This document shows, one piece after another, positions 1-11,905 of a DNA stretch of 64,000 nucleotides (within the stretch, counting starts at the first letter, position 1; each line of letters starts with the position of its first letter). Location of the stretch: positions 23,667 to 87,666 of the forward strand of contig JASANH010000020.1 of assembly GCA_030248295.1 (NCBI GenBank). Direction: 5' to 3'. Position numbers and translations under genes: made by a program. Source of the DNA: Mesodorylaimus sp. YZB2_4 (taxonomy: Eukaryota; Nematoda; Enoplea; Dorylaimida; Dorylaimidae). The notes beneath the pieces were generated by a model. The model was not told the origin of the DNA. It did no database searches and was given only the letters and a program-made list of their open reading frames with translations.

Positions 1-784
1 CCATGCTTGACCATGTGTGCGTCCAATTTTACTTGATAGAGGTACATGCCGTATACTACTGCCCACATTGAGCCTGACTGGCCAGCTGCAGTCTCCATTT
101 TTTTTGGTCACCCAAGAAGTCGGCGGGAAGATGGGGCCAGTGGTGGGCGAGACGTGCTTTTGACCATCCAATGTGATCGTCAGCTGCTCGCAGTCTGGAA
201 AATGCCAGACCAGTCACATCGATTTCTACGTCTCCAATGTTTTGTCAAAAATCGTTACGAGCAACGCCTTGTTGATCCTCGACTCTTGGGGTGCACAACA
301 GCAGCAGGGTAGTTTCGAGAGCCTGGGTGAATTAGGCGTTAAGATTAAAAGAATGGTGATACCCCTTGGCGCCACAGCGACGACCCTGCCGCTCGACGTA
401 TTTCATAATCGTCAATGGAAGAGGGTTGTGAAGAAATTTTACGATTGTGCGGCAGTGAACAAGCTAAACATTAATCTGTATCAACGCGATAATATTATTA
501 AATTGCAATCGCTGGTCCATCATTTGTTCAGCCACCATTAATCCATCCCATTGGGCCAATACGCCAGCTTTGCATCTGGCCAGCGCCCTGATCGCCCACC
601 GCCCTTCGAAACTGTCAACAGCATTCTTTTCCCACCAACCCTGAATATCTGCAAGAATTGCACGCATAAGGCATTCATTCGATGTCCATATTGTCAAGTC
701 GATTTGTGTTTTAACAAATTTTTTGTGGAATATCACAATCATTTGGAAGCCGCTACGAGTGTGCTCGATTGGAGTTTGGTGTGA
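1..784 (+). pseudogene. pogo-like DDE transposase relic with C-terminal zinc-binding tail
   Basis: One reading frame, open from about position 92 apart from two stops, resembles the DDE_1 (pogo/Tigger-type) transposase core, which cuts and rejoins transposon ends in the nucleus. Visible landmarks are a LILDSW block with Asp at 281-283 and a IPLGATATTLPLDV block with Asp at 395-397. These match the second and third catalytic acids of the family; the first would lie upstream of the window. Past the core, 640-750 encodes CKNC, RCPYC and LCFNKFF, a cysteine-rich tail like those in related transposases. TGA at 161-163 and TAA at 539-541 break the frame, so the copy is dead. No terminal inverted repeats are visible because the left side is cut off. 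The family call is solid; the exact superfamily is less certain. Confidence 0.7.
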
Positions 785-1199
785 TCATTGGTCTCGATGT
801 AAGTGTTTTTGTTTTGGTTTTTGTTGATGTAAAATGCATTCTTGTTGGGTCACCACCATGAACCAGAGAAGGGGGACAGGCTATATCAGTGTCAGACTGT
901 TTGATCCACTTCGCTTCACCAAAAATCCCTTACTCACACTCTCATGATCACGTAAAACGATCATCAGAAACCTACCGCACTTTTCTGGGTGGAGGGTCAC
1001 ATAGATCCGAGGATAAATCACGAGACACAGAATCTGCGCTAGATTCGACTGTGATGACAGGTATCTTCAACCTCTCCTTTTCTTCTCTTCTTCCTTCTTC
1101 TTTGCTTCCCTCCTGGCTTTCAGCTCGTTCGGATCAAAATTCCGCTTCAGGTAGCCTAAAAATGTGCAGCGAATTGCTTTGGCCTGGCATCTGGCTCCA
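785..1199. other. no recognisable feature
   Basis: No conserved reading frame, repeat or promoter was recognised. A pyrimidine-rich stretch lies at about 1075-1115. Confidence 0.5.
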
Positions 1200-1781
1200 T
1201 GCGATTACTGGATATACCTCTATCCACACACTCTTGCGTTGTTCAAAATCCTGTTTCCCAATAGTGCTCTGGTGTTTTTACTTTCTTTACTCGTGCGTAT
1301 GTTGATCGGTGGCGACTGATCTGATTGACTCGTTCTTGCATGGACTTCGGGGTCAGATTCCAGGTCAGATTCCAACTGGCACTGGTGGCCTCTTTTTCCT
1401 ATAGCACACCAAAATGCTAATTCAAGCAAACAGGAAGCACCCCTAATACTCGTCAAAGCTAGCATTAAAAATTGAATCATGCAAGGACAGAGCTGGACTT
1501 GACGATTGGTGTACTTGGCTAGATAAAGCCAGTGGACCTCCGCCGCTTGTTTTGTTCTCAACTTGGACGCGGGGCGCATGACTAGCGGTTTCCAATACGC
1601 CGGGCCGCCTTTTCTTGGTTGCGCGTTCATCCGAGATCTTCTGATCGAACTCGGCCACTTCGTCGATTGCACGCTGTTTTTCCGAAGTGGTACATCCTGA
1701 CAGAAGCCACTTATCTTGCCATTCGAGACTACACGTATCATGTCTTTCGGGGCTGCTTATAAAAAGAAAGGTATCCGCCAT
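1200..1781 (-). CDS. unrecognised ORF, possibly two exons
   Basis: An ATG at 1781-1779 opens a 112-codon minus-strand frame that ends at 1443. The product starts MADTFLFISSPERHD, has a basic KKRRP patch near residue 57 and a Ser-rich tail. The composition looks protein-like, but I recognise no family. A possible GT-AG intron (about 1399-1449) lies at the stop. Joining at that acceptor soon meets a stop; an acceptor a few bases downstream gives a longer acidic frame (QLESDLESDPEV) reaching about 1202. A third frame in the same stretch is also protein-like, so the splice model is unresolved. It could equally be a gene fragment or a chance ORF. Confidence 0.28.
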
Positions 1782-2694
1782 CTTCTATCCATGCATACTT
1801 ATAAATCCTTACCCTCTGCTGAAACTCTTCTCTTTAACTGGATACTTCGCGTCGATTCCAAGCCTTTCATGTTCATCCGTAATCGAGTTTTGATTACTTT
1901 CCCCGAATGCCCCGTTCAGCTCCTATGCGTTTTATCACTTGGCCCATCGTTTCTGATACAGAGACAGTAATGGCGAGTGCTCCAACCAATTTTCGAATGA
2001 CCAGCCGCATCGTTCTCTGCAAGCAAGTAAGAACATGAGCACAATGAGTTTCGTCTTGGAGACTATCGATCAGCTCGAAAATTGATTTCTTACACAAATA
2101 CTGTGACCGCCGCAGAGCCAGCACATTGATCAAAGATAGATTAGGTATCAATATTAGGAGCTAATATCGATTTAGCGATTGGACTCCACTCTAAAGATCG
2201 ATCTGGTAATCAGGATCTCGATCTGGTGACCAGGGTATCAGTCTGGTGATCAAGATATCGATTAGGTGATTGCGATGTCGGTTCACAGATTGCTCGACTA
2301 TAATTCATCATAAAAACTCTCACCTCTTCCCGCAGGGTTTCCACCCAAAAATCAGACCGCTCGAAATCGAAACAAAGGCCGCTTCGACCTGAAACTGAAA
2401 AAATGCATGGACTCGATTCTTCAGCTCCAACAGTCTACCAGTCTACATTGAAATTCTTGAAATTCTAAAAATATTTGCAATAAACTTCTCACCTTTGCAA
2501 TGGCGAGATATCTGTTCGTGTAATGAAAAATTCTTTCTGCTCGAATGGGACAGACGGACTTTTCATACAGCCCAGAAATCGATCCACAGTCCACGTTGTT
2601 CTTTTGGTGTCTGCTCTGGTACAGACCCAAGCAAGCCAGGTAAAACGATCAGGTACACTTTATCGAACAAACAAGTCCCTACAGTATTCAAGTT
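1782..2694. other. no recognisable gene; short ATCTGGT-type repeats
   Basis: At about 2195-2275 there are imperfect short repeats of the form GATCTGGTGATCA/GATATCGAT. Otherwise I recognise nothing. Confidence 0.4.
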
Positions 2695-3178
2695 GTGGTC
2701 ATTTTTTTATCGCTTGGCCTTATTGACAACTCGCTCAGGTGCAGCTCAAACTTTGAAAAACAGCTTCTTCTTGTCCCGGCCTTTGTTTTAGCACTTGTCC
2801 GAATGCTTTCGAAAACTTTTAGCGATGTGCAGATTCCTTGTAAGTCCGTAGAATTGATCCAGCAAGCCATTGACTTTATTAAAGCCTGGGTCGAAGCATC
2901 GGGACTGCATTGCAACACAACAAAATCTCAAGCAATTGTTTTCCAAAAAAGACAAAACAAAATGCCTTGACTTCCTTTTTATGTGGACAAAAAGTGTAAT
3001 TTTTGATCAGGTAACCTGTCTTGGCGTTACTTTTTCTGGGGATACGGAATTTTCTAAGCATATTTCTGATCTGGTCCGCAAATGCATGAACATGATTGAA
3101 GCTCTCCCACGCGTAAGCTGGGTGGAAATATCTCTCCCAGTGTTTTCAGATCAGTTTATAAGACCAATTGTCTTATAG
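2695..3178 (+). pseudogene. LINE reverse transcriptase fragment
   Basis: Two overlapping frames resemble the stretch just after the catalytic centre of APE-type LINE reverse transcriptases. The first, to about 2965, contains IQQAIDFIKAWVEASGLHCN. The second, 2965-3178, contains TCLGVTFSGDTEFSKHI followed by DLVRKCMNMIEALPRVSW. The frame change near 2965 and the missing upstream catalytic motif make this a dead fragment. The homology stops where the 3157 repeat begins. The C-terminal part of a similar LINE appears at 7951, beyond the intervening gypsy element. The clade (Jockey, CR1 or RTE) cannot be fixed by eye. Confidence 0.6.
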
Positions 3179-3740
3179 AAAGAGGATTTACTACTCAACC
3201 GCACCGAGTACGCGTAGGCATGATAACTGGTAAGAGAGCGGGCATCTACCCGAAAAACAAAAGTGCACCAGCTTAGAACAAACAAACAACACACATTAGA
3301 CGAAGGGAGACCAGTTCCACACGCAGCAATCACCAGATATCACCACACAGGCCTCACATCAGACGAGGTCACTCTCATTTGCATAACTTGATCTTCATTC
3401 TTCTCTACATTACTACCTCTCCGATGGAGACGGACTTCTATTGTCTGGGGTAATAGATCTGACACACGGTCTACCCAAAAAATAAACGAAACACAACGCA
3501 TCCTACCAAAGTGCAAGAATCAGTCGCTAACATCAAATGCACACATGAAACGAAAAAGGAACTAATTTCCGAAAATCAGGTCCCAGGGCCCATCTACCAG
3601 CAACCCAGTTTCACACCCTATTGCCTGGTTGTGCACTGCCATTGCTCCAAGGGTGATCCAGCAGGAGTGCCTGTTTCAGGAACCTGACAATGGACACGTG
3701 CATATTCATTCCCCTAAACGTTACTATCCTGATAAATAAG
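3157..3740 (-). repeat. LTR-like repeat, copy A (3157-3412), plus adjoining shared sequence
   Basis: 3157-3412 closely matches 7694-7949. Both contain CAACCGCACCGAGTACG, AACAAACAAACAACA and CACACGCAGCAATCACCAG in the same order. The stretch 3413-3740 is not repeated at 7.9 kb but matches 55180-55535. The paired copies flank a minus-strand gag-protease region, so they are best read as its 3' (here) and 5' LTRs, with 3413-3740 as the internal sequence next to the 3' LTR. Clear TG...CA ends were not resolved. Confidence 0.55.
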
Positions 3741-4300
3741 CCAACGATTTTTTAGAAAACTCGAGAAAAACAGTTATGAAATGAAAAAAGAGGGGACGCG
3801 ATTTTGCAGAGCCACACAGTACATTCCAGTGCAATCCGAAAGTAGAACCATATTACGAAGCTGAGAATGAGTTGAATAAGATGAGCTTGGAGGGAATCGA
3901 GGAAATGGAGTTACGCCACGCAAGGGCGAGAATGCAGTCGGAATGGCGTTTATCGAAAGAGCGAATTTGAGTCTTAGGCAGGATTGAATCGGATTGCTAA
4001 TTGAAAAATCGGATTTTAATCGTGGCTTGGGAAAACTAGATCGCATAGTCACAGGCACTGCGGCTGTGGGATATCGCTCATGTCGATTGAATCGATGTCG
4101 ATTTCGCGTATTTGATCAAGAGATATTGGTTAAATGCATGGTTTTGCTTTCTTTTGTCGCTTCGCTTTCTTTAGAACAGTGTTCGGAAATGTGGCCAGAT
4201 CTGCTTCGAGTGACTAGTCTCGAATTTTCGGATTTCGTCGTCAATACGACCGATCGGGGTTGTTTGGACAGGGGCTGGCTTAAGGCGCGACAGCCGCAGA

Positions 4301-4905
4301 CTATACGAAAATGCGATTTTCATGACGCGTTGTTGTCGAGGAAGATTTCTTGACTACCTCGCCACTTTGGACGCCAGTGGTAGGATTTGAACGAAATTGA
4401 GCGCATACCAAACGACTGACCTGAGCTGATTCGTAGTCGATGGGAGAGGAGACGATTGGCATTAAAATTTGAGACTCGGCATTGCTGATTTGACTTGATG
4501 GGCTGACATACGGAATCTTGACTCTAGCGAGTGCTCCATTGTTGTATGTGACAGTTTGACTCGATTCGCATAGTGTATGCTTGTACACGGAACCAATGTC
4601 TTGACCAATGAGCATGGTGATGGTACCCGCAGGGTCATTCAAAATGGCGACAGGATGCAGAATTGTTGTTGTACCGTACGTGAGTTAAACATATTGGATG
4701 CCCAAAATTTGAACGATACTGTTGTCCAGTCGTTTGATCAGAAGTGAACTTGGTTGCATGCACTGACCGTTCCAATATGGATGGATATCATTGTATGTAT
4801 TACTGGACATGACTGAGGCTTGAGCGCCAGTATCGATTGTGACTTGAACTTGTCGATCGTCAATGCCAATAATAATTTCAGGTGATGGCTATTTCTGGAA
4901 AGGTG
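4301..4905 (-). pseudogene. Ty3/gypsy aspartic protease relic
   Basis: Reading leftward, the frame has VTIDTGAQASVMS. The active-site DTG is at 4834-4826, matching the catalytic triad of retropepsins that process Gag-Pol. About 60 codons later comes LIGQDIGSVYKH, which resembles the flap and C-terminal hydrophobic core. A stop codon separates the two blocks near 4690. Downstream, KIPYVSPSSQI is the usual linker toward RT, but RT itself is not found. Confidence 0.6.
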
Positions 4906-4951
4906 GAAAGTTACCAGCATGGCAAGAAAAACCATCACCTTGACTAGACGG

Positions 4952-6939
4952 CTAAGCGACAGCATTGTTGTGAAATAAAGTGGAAGTTGATGGGGGTTGC
5001 CGTTGTATGCATGGATTGCCTTTTTGAACAGCGGCGACATCTTGAGCGTACAAAAATAGACATCGAAATAGACCATGACCAGGCGGGCGTCTACACCCAG
5101 GCGTTGTGCAGGGCAGACGGCTAGGGCAATGAGCTGGAACATGTCCTACAGCATGACAATCAGAGCATTTTCTCGTTGCTACATCGGCGGGTGGAGGGAT
5201 CGACATTGTGGTATCGTACTGATAGCGAGTGATCGGGCACCGATGCACACGATCGCCAATTCCTCGTGGTGTTCAAACATTTGATTGGCTGGTCGTCTGA
5301 GACTGGTTTGACACTTGACTGGCATGCTGTGTCGCTGACGCCAACTTGACTAAGGCTGATGGTGTTGGCATTGGGGCTGGAGCCAACGATGATGGAGTTG
5401 GCTCAGGTGGTTTCGATAAAAATAAATTGCGTAGTTGCCACTTCGTTGCATGGAGTTTGACTCCATCAAAACTGGCTCCACTCAGTTTGTGAATATATTG
5501 CTCTTCGATGACCTTTGCTAATTCTGGTGGCATGTGACTGCGAAACGTGTCGATTGGTAGCCATCGGAGAAACGATGTGAGCGTGTCTGGGAACGCTTAC
5601 GGAGCAGCAAGCTCCAATTGATTTGCATATGCGAGATAGTGTTCTCCAGGCATTGGTCTGGTTTGCTTGAATTGCGTGTGTAAATACGACTCGTCGTGGA
5701 ATTGAAATTGCATGCACATTGCTCTCGTTACTTGAGACCATGTGAGTGTTGCCGGAGCAGGAAATTTGCAAATGTACTGACGTAACCATTGGGCTGCTTT
5801 GTCGCCTAGAAACAAAGGCAGAACGGCTAACAAATCTCGATCAGATGTCGCTTGATACACTTGGATACGAATTAAAAAATCGGCCCACCATTCGTCCAAT
5901 GGTGGCAAATCGACTTGACCAGTTTATTTTTCGATATTGAGCTGCGGAATCTTGCCTTTATCCAACGCGATTTGAATTCGTGAACCAGTCAGTGCATGTT
6001 GCTGACCATGCTGTAGTTGTCCAGGAGGGGTCGCATTGGCTTTGTGCGCTCGTCGTCGTTCGTACGTTGCAAGATCGATGCTTTTAGTTGATTGATCGAT
6101 GTTGTTACCAGTTTGTGCGGCTGTAGCAGGCACAGCTAAGTTAATGACAGAAGAGGAGATTGCTTTTGCCGCTTTAGACAGGGCGATCGTGGCTTGCACG
6201 GTCTCCTTGACTAGTGCTTGTAGATCGGGTATGGGGTTGGAAGAGGCCGCTGGAACTGGCGGACCAACCTGCACTGGCGTCAGCTTTGGTGGATCGGTTG
6301 GCTGAGGGGGATTCCGACGCACCTGTTTCAATTCTTGTTGGAGGCGCTGAATCGTTGCAGTCTGCTCCTTGTTCTGCTCTGCATGTCGGTGATTTCGTGG
6401 GATGCCAATGACAGCTCGTTGTCTTGTGCCTGGCACCATTCGATCAGTGTCTCGCGGGGGACTTAAGACAAGTCGTCAGCCGGTGGTGGTGGCGGGACAA
6501 TCATCTGACCATGTAGTGGTGGATCGGTGAATCGGACGTGGCGTTGTTGGGGCTGCAAGCCAGTTCTCGAAGATGAAGTAGGCTGATTAAGAACGACGCC
6601 TGGATTGGACACAGGTTCGGATTGCTGCTGGGTGTTTGTTGGGCGACCCCACATTTGCGCACGAGCGTCATACATGAGCGGCTGCTCCATGACTTGATGT
6701 AGATAAAAAATATCAAGAGGGATTGTTACGAAAAAGTCGACAAAAATACCACCTGTGCTATATGTGGTCGTGATCTTATCGAGCCAGAATTGCATCAAAT
6801 TACTTTCTGGACCAAACGTGCGATCCAAATTGGACTGAGCTCGGGCGTGGGCCGCGGATGACACTGCTTGGCGATGTGTGTCAACGTTATCTTTATTGCC
6901 AGGTTCGGGGGATGCTTGAGGGACCTGCGAGCGAAGCAC
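4952..6939 (-). pseudogene. Ty3/gypsy gag (capsid and nucleocapsid) relic
   Basis: The minus strand holds gag pieces in several frames. A capsid-like block at 5908-5600 contains EWWADFLIRIQVYQAT and GDKAAQWLRQYI, which resembles the Ty3-type capsid helices. Nearer the protease, C28-X2-C-X4-H-X4-C at 5167-5126 (CSDCHAVGHVPAHC) is a classic nucleocapsid zinc knuckle that binds element RNA, followed by a second Cys-rich stretch. Upstream pieces (6439-5924 and 6939-6463) are proline- and glutamine-rich with a short coiled-coil-like stretch. At least three frame changes make the gene nonfunctional. Confidence 0.6.
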
Positions 6940-7693
6940 ATTCCGCTAAAAACGAAGGATGTCGTACCATTAGAATTGTGACCACAAGAAACAGTCACTG
7001 GTTACAATCTTGACGAGGGAGCGTCAAGTGGGTCGAAACGTTCTTAAGACTGTGGCGGGTCATTGGAAGGAAGAACTGGATTAGAACGAGCATGGGCGGG
7101 GCACACTGGGATGACTCCAGTACTAGGTTGGTGACCACCCTGAGCAGAGCAACGGATGTCAGATTGCTCACTCTGCTCTTCCATGTTCACCTTCGCTTGC
7201 AACGCTGGTATTTGAGCCTCGAGAATAGCCGTCTTCAACCATTCTTGAGCAAATTTTTATCGTTCTCCGGCCCATCGCTGCTCTCCTTGTTCGATCATGC
7301 TCCGTATCGACTCAGCATGACGTCTGGCACTGTCTGTCTCCATGACGGCTGCAACAGCATGTTCATACGACTCGGACACTTCTTGGCGGAGTTGCTTGGC
7401 CTGTTCAACAGAGATGAGCTGTCGTGCTGTCGTCGAGTTGCGGGAGGTAATTGGTCGCGTTCAACGGGGGGAACGGGGTGTATCGACGGCCGTTATCTGG
7501 ATGGTGGACTCTTTGAAGGGATTCTTGTTGGTGACCTGATCAGCATTGGGCGGCTGATCGGCCATTTCGAACAGAATAATCAGCGAAATCAATGAGTGGT
7601 TTGCAAAGCCTGGCTAGTATCAGGCAGGAGGAAAGTGGAAAATCAGTGGCTAGGATGCACGGCTCACACGGGTTGGAGACCAGCAATGGGAAC

Positions 7694-7949
7694 TAATATA
7701 AGACCACTTGTCTTACAGGAAAAGGATTTACAACTCAACCGCACCGAGTACGTACAAAAATGAACACTGATTAGAGAGCGAGCATCTACCCAAAGAGCAA
7801 AAGTGCACAAGCACAGAACAAACAAACAACACTCATCAGACGAAGGAAGACCAGTTCCACACGCAGCAATCACCAGATATCACCAGACAGGCCTCACATC
7901 AGACGAGGTCACTCTCATGTGCATAACTTGATCTTCATTCTCCCTTACA
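7694..7949 (-). repeat. LTR-like repeat, copy B (5' LTR of the minus-strand gypsy relic)
   Basis: Matches 3157-3412 almost base for base over about 255 bp. A TATAAG sequence sits at its left end. Sequence to the right switches abruptly to LINE coding sequence at about 7951, marking the outer boundary of the gypsy element. Confidence 0.55.
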
Positions 7950-7950
7950 A

Positions 7951-8512
7951 GCTTACCAATCTTGTATTTGTTCTGTATCCGAGTATGGTAGTGTCATCTG
8001 GGATCCAGTTTCAAAGCATGACATTGATGAATTGGAACGAGTGCAGTTCTATGCAGTTCGCCTCTTTCCAAACAATTTCACGATTTATTATGACGCTCTG
8101 AAACTGTCTGGCTGGTCATCTTTATCTAAACGTAGAAAGCGATAAAACCTATGCCAGTTTTATAAATCATATCACGGCCACAATGATTTTTGTAGCGTTT
8201 GCTTTGTTCATAAAGATTCCACTGTTCGTGCCAGTAATCGATTAGCCGATACTGATCACCATCTTATTGTGCCACGTCATAATCTGGAATCGTATAAGCA
8301 GTGGTTTTTGCATTCTTCCATACCTCTCTATATTTATGTGCTGTTGAATATATGTAGCCTTGGGCCATTTTTGGCAGGTTTAGAGAGCATATTTGACGGA
8401 CTCCATATGGTATGTTTTCTTTCTTTTTTTGCGTTATATATTCTGCATGTGTCTGGTCTTAAAGTGCACTGCTAGTGTTTGGCGAAGAATAAACCATGAT
8501 GATGATGATACT
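7951..8512 (+). pseudogene. LINE C-terminal fragment with (GAT)n tail
   Basis: From 7981 the frame reads EYGSVIWDPVSKHDIDELER, a block conserved after the RT domain of many APE-type LINEs. It is followed by LKLSGWSSLSKRRKR, a TAA at about 8140, FYKSYHGHNDF and then PRHNLESYKQWFLHSSIPL, the usual LINE C-terminus. The coding part ends near 8475. An AATAAA at about 8489 and a GATGATGATGAT run near 8498 look like the 3' end and microsatellite tail of the element. It resembles the fragment at 2695-3178 and may be the other half of one LINE split by the gypsy insertion, although the join would overlap by a few codons. Confidence 0.6.
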
Positions 8513-11464
8513 ATCTTCGTCTGGTTCATCTCCACTTCTAGGTTGGGTGAAGCACTGGTGACGCTAATGAATGTTGATCGCCATTTTGCATGTGTGACAC
8601 TTCCTTACACCGCACTCTTGTTTTTTTCTAGTGTAGTACTCGAGCTTGCAAGCTTCACACCTGAGCAGTTTCTGACAAAGCGGTATTAATTGGCTTGCGA
8701 TGCGACGTTTTCGGCACCTTTTTATCGCAGTTATTTGGATAAAAAAAAGTGGAGATTGTTCTCGTAAAGTGGTCAGATCTAGATGCGAAATTCTTTTAGA
8801 GGAAAAACTGAATCATTTAGTTAAATTCAGTTAACCTGTGCAGGAAGTTTGAGCGCAGCATTTCAATTTGCTGTAATCCACTGCACTTAAACTGCTACTC
8901 GATATCTTTGATTGCCCACCAGTCAGACGTCGATTTTAACATGGAAGGGCACACTGGCAACCCAGTTCCGTTGAAGCTCTCTCATTCTCTCTGCTGAAAA
9001 CCCCACAAAAACGATGAAATTTAGAAAGTGGCAATGCTTTTGCTTTAGCACTAATTTTAAACTTGAAAGTAGCGCCTGGAAACAGTGAAACCTATCGTAT
9101 TCGATCTGGTTTCTGATCCAAATAGCAATGCGTGCAGGTGCACACAGCGTTCTACGTTATATGGCCCACCTAATATGTTTTGCACACGGCTCACACGCAA
9201 AACATAAGGCCCCCCCCCCCGCCTATAGACTTATCCTCTATTCCGGAGGAAGTTTGGGACAGCAAATTTTTTGAGTCCGACTTGGAAATATGTGACAGTG
9301 CATTGTCAGCTCAGTCACTTCAGATAACCATTTTGTCAAAAATTGCAGATTCTTGTCAGGATTTTCGTTCTCCTAGGCTGCACAAGTTCTCTATCACCTA
9401 GACAGCAAATTGGGAAAACAAGCTTGGACGATGGCCAAACGATGTTCGTCAAGCCCTTTTTCGACGTCAGCAGGCCGATGCGGGGAATCGACTGTAAATC
9501 GACTGGAAAATCGGCAGAAATCGATTCGACTGTATCGAACAAAATCAATGATCAGCCCAAATCGATCGATGCTTCTGATCGATCGTCGTTCACATCCACT
9601 ATTTCCCGCATGTCGATCGGAAGTGATGCCCCAATCCCAGGTCTGGCCCCCTACAGCAGTCAATATCGACCAAAATATACAACAATCGGAGATGGGGGAA
9701 GAGTCATTTGATCGAGGAGTCTCGTCTGCTCGGCCTGATCCCTGATTTTAGCGCAGTCATAGCCCGGCGATGCAGACTGTGCGACTCGCACATGTCGAGG
9801 ACGAAAATTGAGACTCCACAAATAATTCAGATAGGGGTCCAGATTTTGGCATCTCACAAAAACGTAGGTAATGAAAATGAATATCATACTCTCTTTTCAA
9901 TATTCCCACATCAATTCGACAATGCACTCCGCCTTTGAGCCCGTTCGTCTTTGACTGGCCAGCAAGGCTGTGAGGGGACCAGAGGCCCTCTGCGTCCCCA
10001 AAAAGACAGAAGGCCATGGCTGTGGTTATAAACAGTAGGAAACGGCGTTTTTTTCCATTGCGGTAGGAATTAAGTTTGAGAACTATAGATGGGTACTGTA
10101 GATGTGATTTTTTAATTGCAAATCCTGTTTGACGTTGTTAATGTGTAGATGATTATTTATGTATTAACTGCTCCTTTCGATAACCGAAGCCCCGGCGTTC
10201 ACTTAAGCAGCGCTGTGCGACCACGATTCAGAATGGTGGATGCGATATCAAAGGCTTCCACAAGTCTGCATGGACCCATGTCTGATCTGATCCCACTATC
10301 TGCTGCCGCTTGTCGGGATTCTGGCTTGAAGCATGCCCAGGACCGACCACCTGCCAACAAATTTACGAAGAAAGTGCGAAAATGTAAGTGCTGCTGGCGG
10401 AAAGGGTCGAAATGTCGGCACGCAAGCAAATGGTAGGTTGCCATGGTCCCAAAATATGGAAATAGTGAAAACCTCGCAAGATGCGACAGCTAGTCGTTCC
10501 TTGCTTTGCCAATATATAATCCAAGATGAGCATCAAGTTACAGTATAAAAAAATGCAAAAACATCATTTTCAAATGCAAAAAATCACAATGCACACAGCA
10601 CAGCAAAACACACCAAATGAAATTATTCACGTAGAAAAGGCCATTTGCAAACACCATTCCATCAATTTCAATGCTTTTGATTCCTGATCGAAGGGCAGTG
10701 TTTGGGCGAAATAGGGCACGCGCTCGTCGTGCTGCTTGTCCACGTCGACGTCCATGTTCGCGCACGCCCTGCACTTATACACCGGGTACATTCACAGCAT
10801 CAACAAATCAAATCAACAAAATCAATCAACAAAGCCACAATCACAGTATTAAAACAATGCAAGCGCGTACACAAGCCGTTCTGGTTGGACTTTGGGTGCT
10901 AGGATCGCACTTCCGAGAGGCATATAAACGCTGCCAAAATCACAAGCCACCCTGCGAGTTTTAGGGCTGTACTGAGCAGGTTGATGAATTCTTGACATCA
11001 ACTGCGCACAACTCTACAAAATGACAGAGCACAAGTGCGATCGATATCATCTGATTAAAACCCATGTATGATATGGTGGGCCAGTGTCAGATATCACGCT
11101 TGGAGTTTAGAGCTCTTAGGACGTATCTACATGAAGAAGTGGTGTGTTGTGGTGCGACAGATGCTGCATGGGAAATAGGTTGAGAGGCCAGATCATAACC
11201 GCAAGAATGGCTGCTTAACAGTAGGGGTCTCGGGTTACACGTATGGTCTGAGCGGCTGGACACCAGACAGAGGCCAGTGACCGCTTGGACAGTTAGTTAA
11301 CAGGTGTCGAGTGCCGCCTGATGACCGGCGGCGGTGACCAAACAGTTGCGTTGCTTCTTGCTTAGGTGAATGAACGAGGGGGTTGTGCCTGGCGCTAAAC
11401 TTTTTGTTGTGAAGATTCGCTCTTCACTAATCGATCTACCCGAATGTCTAGTCTGGCGATGAAG
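8513..11464. other. unclassified region
   Basis: No protein family was recognised. Several ORFs of 70-120 codons overlap on both strands at 9.3-10.5 kb without family motifs. An ATCGATCGATCG-rich patch lies at about 9520-9610. A Cys-rich peptide (CKCCWRKGSKC) is encoded at about 10383, but its spacing fits no zinc-finger class I know. Simple CAACAAATC-type repeats occur at about 10800. Confidence 0.4.
9170..9250 (+). repeat. isolated copy of the C-rich satellite unit end
   Basis: CACACGCAAAACATA followed by a C11 run (9210-9220) and CGCCTATAGAC..CTCTATTCC recurs in the palindrome arms at about 52750, 53150, 53900 and 54510 and, inverted, at about 47580 and 48330. Confidence 0.55.
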
Positions 11465-11905
11465 TTAAGAAGGAAGGGATCTAAAAATATATTCTTCGAA
11501 TGCATGAATTGCTGTCTTCTTGCATGGTGGAGTATATACTGTTACGTATATGAGGAAACCCAGTTGGCCATTTTGAATACGCAAAGCCAATACCTCAATA
11601 CTAGGGCATTCGATTCCAAAGCTGATGACTGGTTTCTGACGAACCACATCGCGCCCGTTTCGAACATACGCCGCAGCGCCACCGCCACTTCTATTTCGAT
11701 CGATACGAAATAATTTTATTCCCCCGATAGACAATCTGAGTCAGCAATAGTTAGATCAATTTTAGTTCCTCCAAGACTAAATATGTCGTAATGGCCGCCA
11801 GGGATAGTTGCCTCGTGCTCGTGGCCTTCATCAAATCCTGTAACACTATTAATATTGGCGAACCCAATAAACCAATTATGAGTCCGTTGTTTTGGGGAAG
11901 TGGAG
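11465..11905 (-). pseudogene. LINE AP-endonuclease fragment
   Basis: The frame 11734-11465 reads IGGIKLFRIDRNRSGGGAAA, then IECPSIEVLALRI and IYVTVYTPPC. These are the N-terminal third of the AP-like endonuclease that nicks target DNA in LINEs. A preceding frame (about 11905-11735) continues upstream with PGGHYDIFSLGGTKIDLTI, shifted by one base. It lies downstream of, and is therefore separate from, the RT fragment at 12450-14064 on the same strand. Confidence 0.55.

Larger units (their letters stand above)
3157..7949 (-). mobile_element. degraded Ty3/gypsy element
   Basis: The outer repeats at 3157-3412 and 7694-7949 bracket minus-strand gag, zinc knuckle and aspartic protease remnants in canonical order. 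Just inside the right repeat, the minus strand reads TGGTCTCCAACCC near 7670. This could be a tRNA primer-binding site, though it is about 11 bases from the repeat end. RT, RNase H and integrase are not detectable between the protease and the left LTR (about 600 bp), so most of pol has been lost. The 5' leader and start of gag (about 6940-7690) show no strong homology. The element seems to have landed among LINE sequence. Confidence 0.55.

Noticed and set aside
4000-4353. 119-codon plus-strand ORF
   Set aside because: Lies opposite the gypsy protease linker and has no family features.
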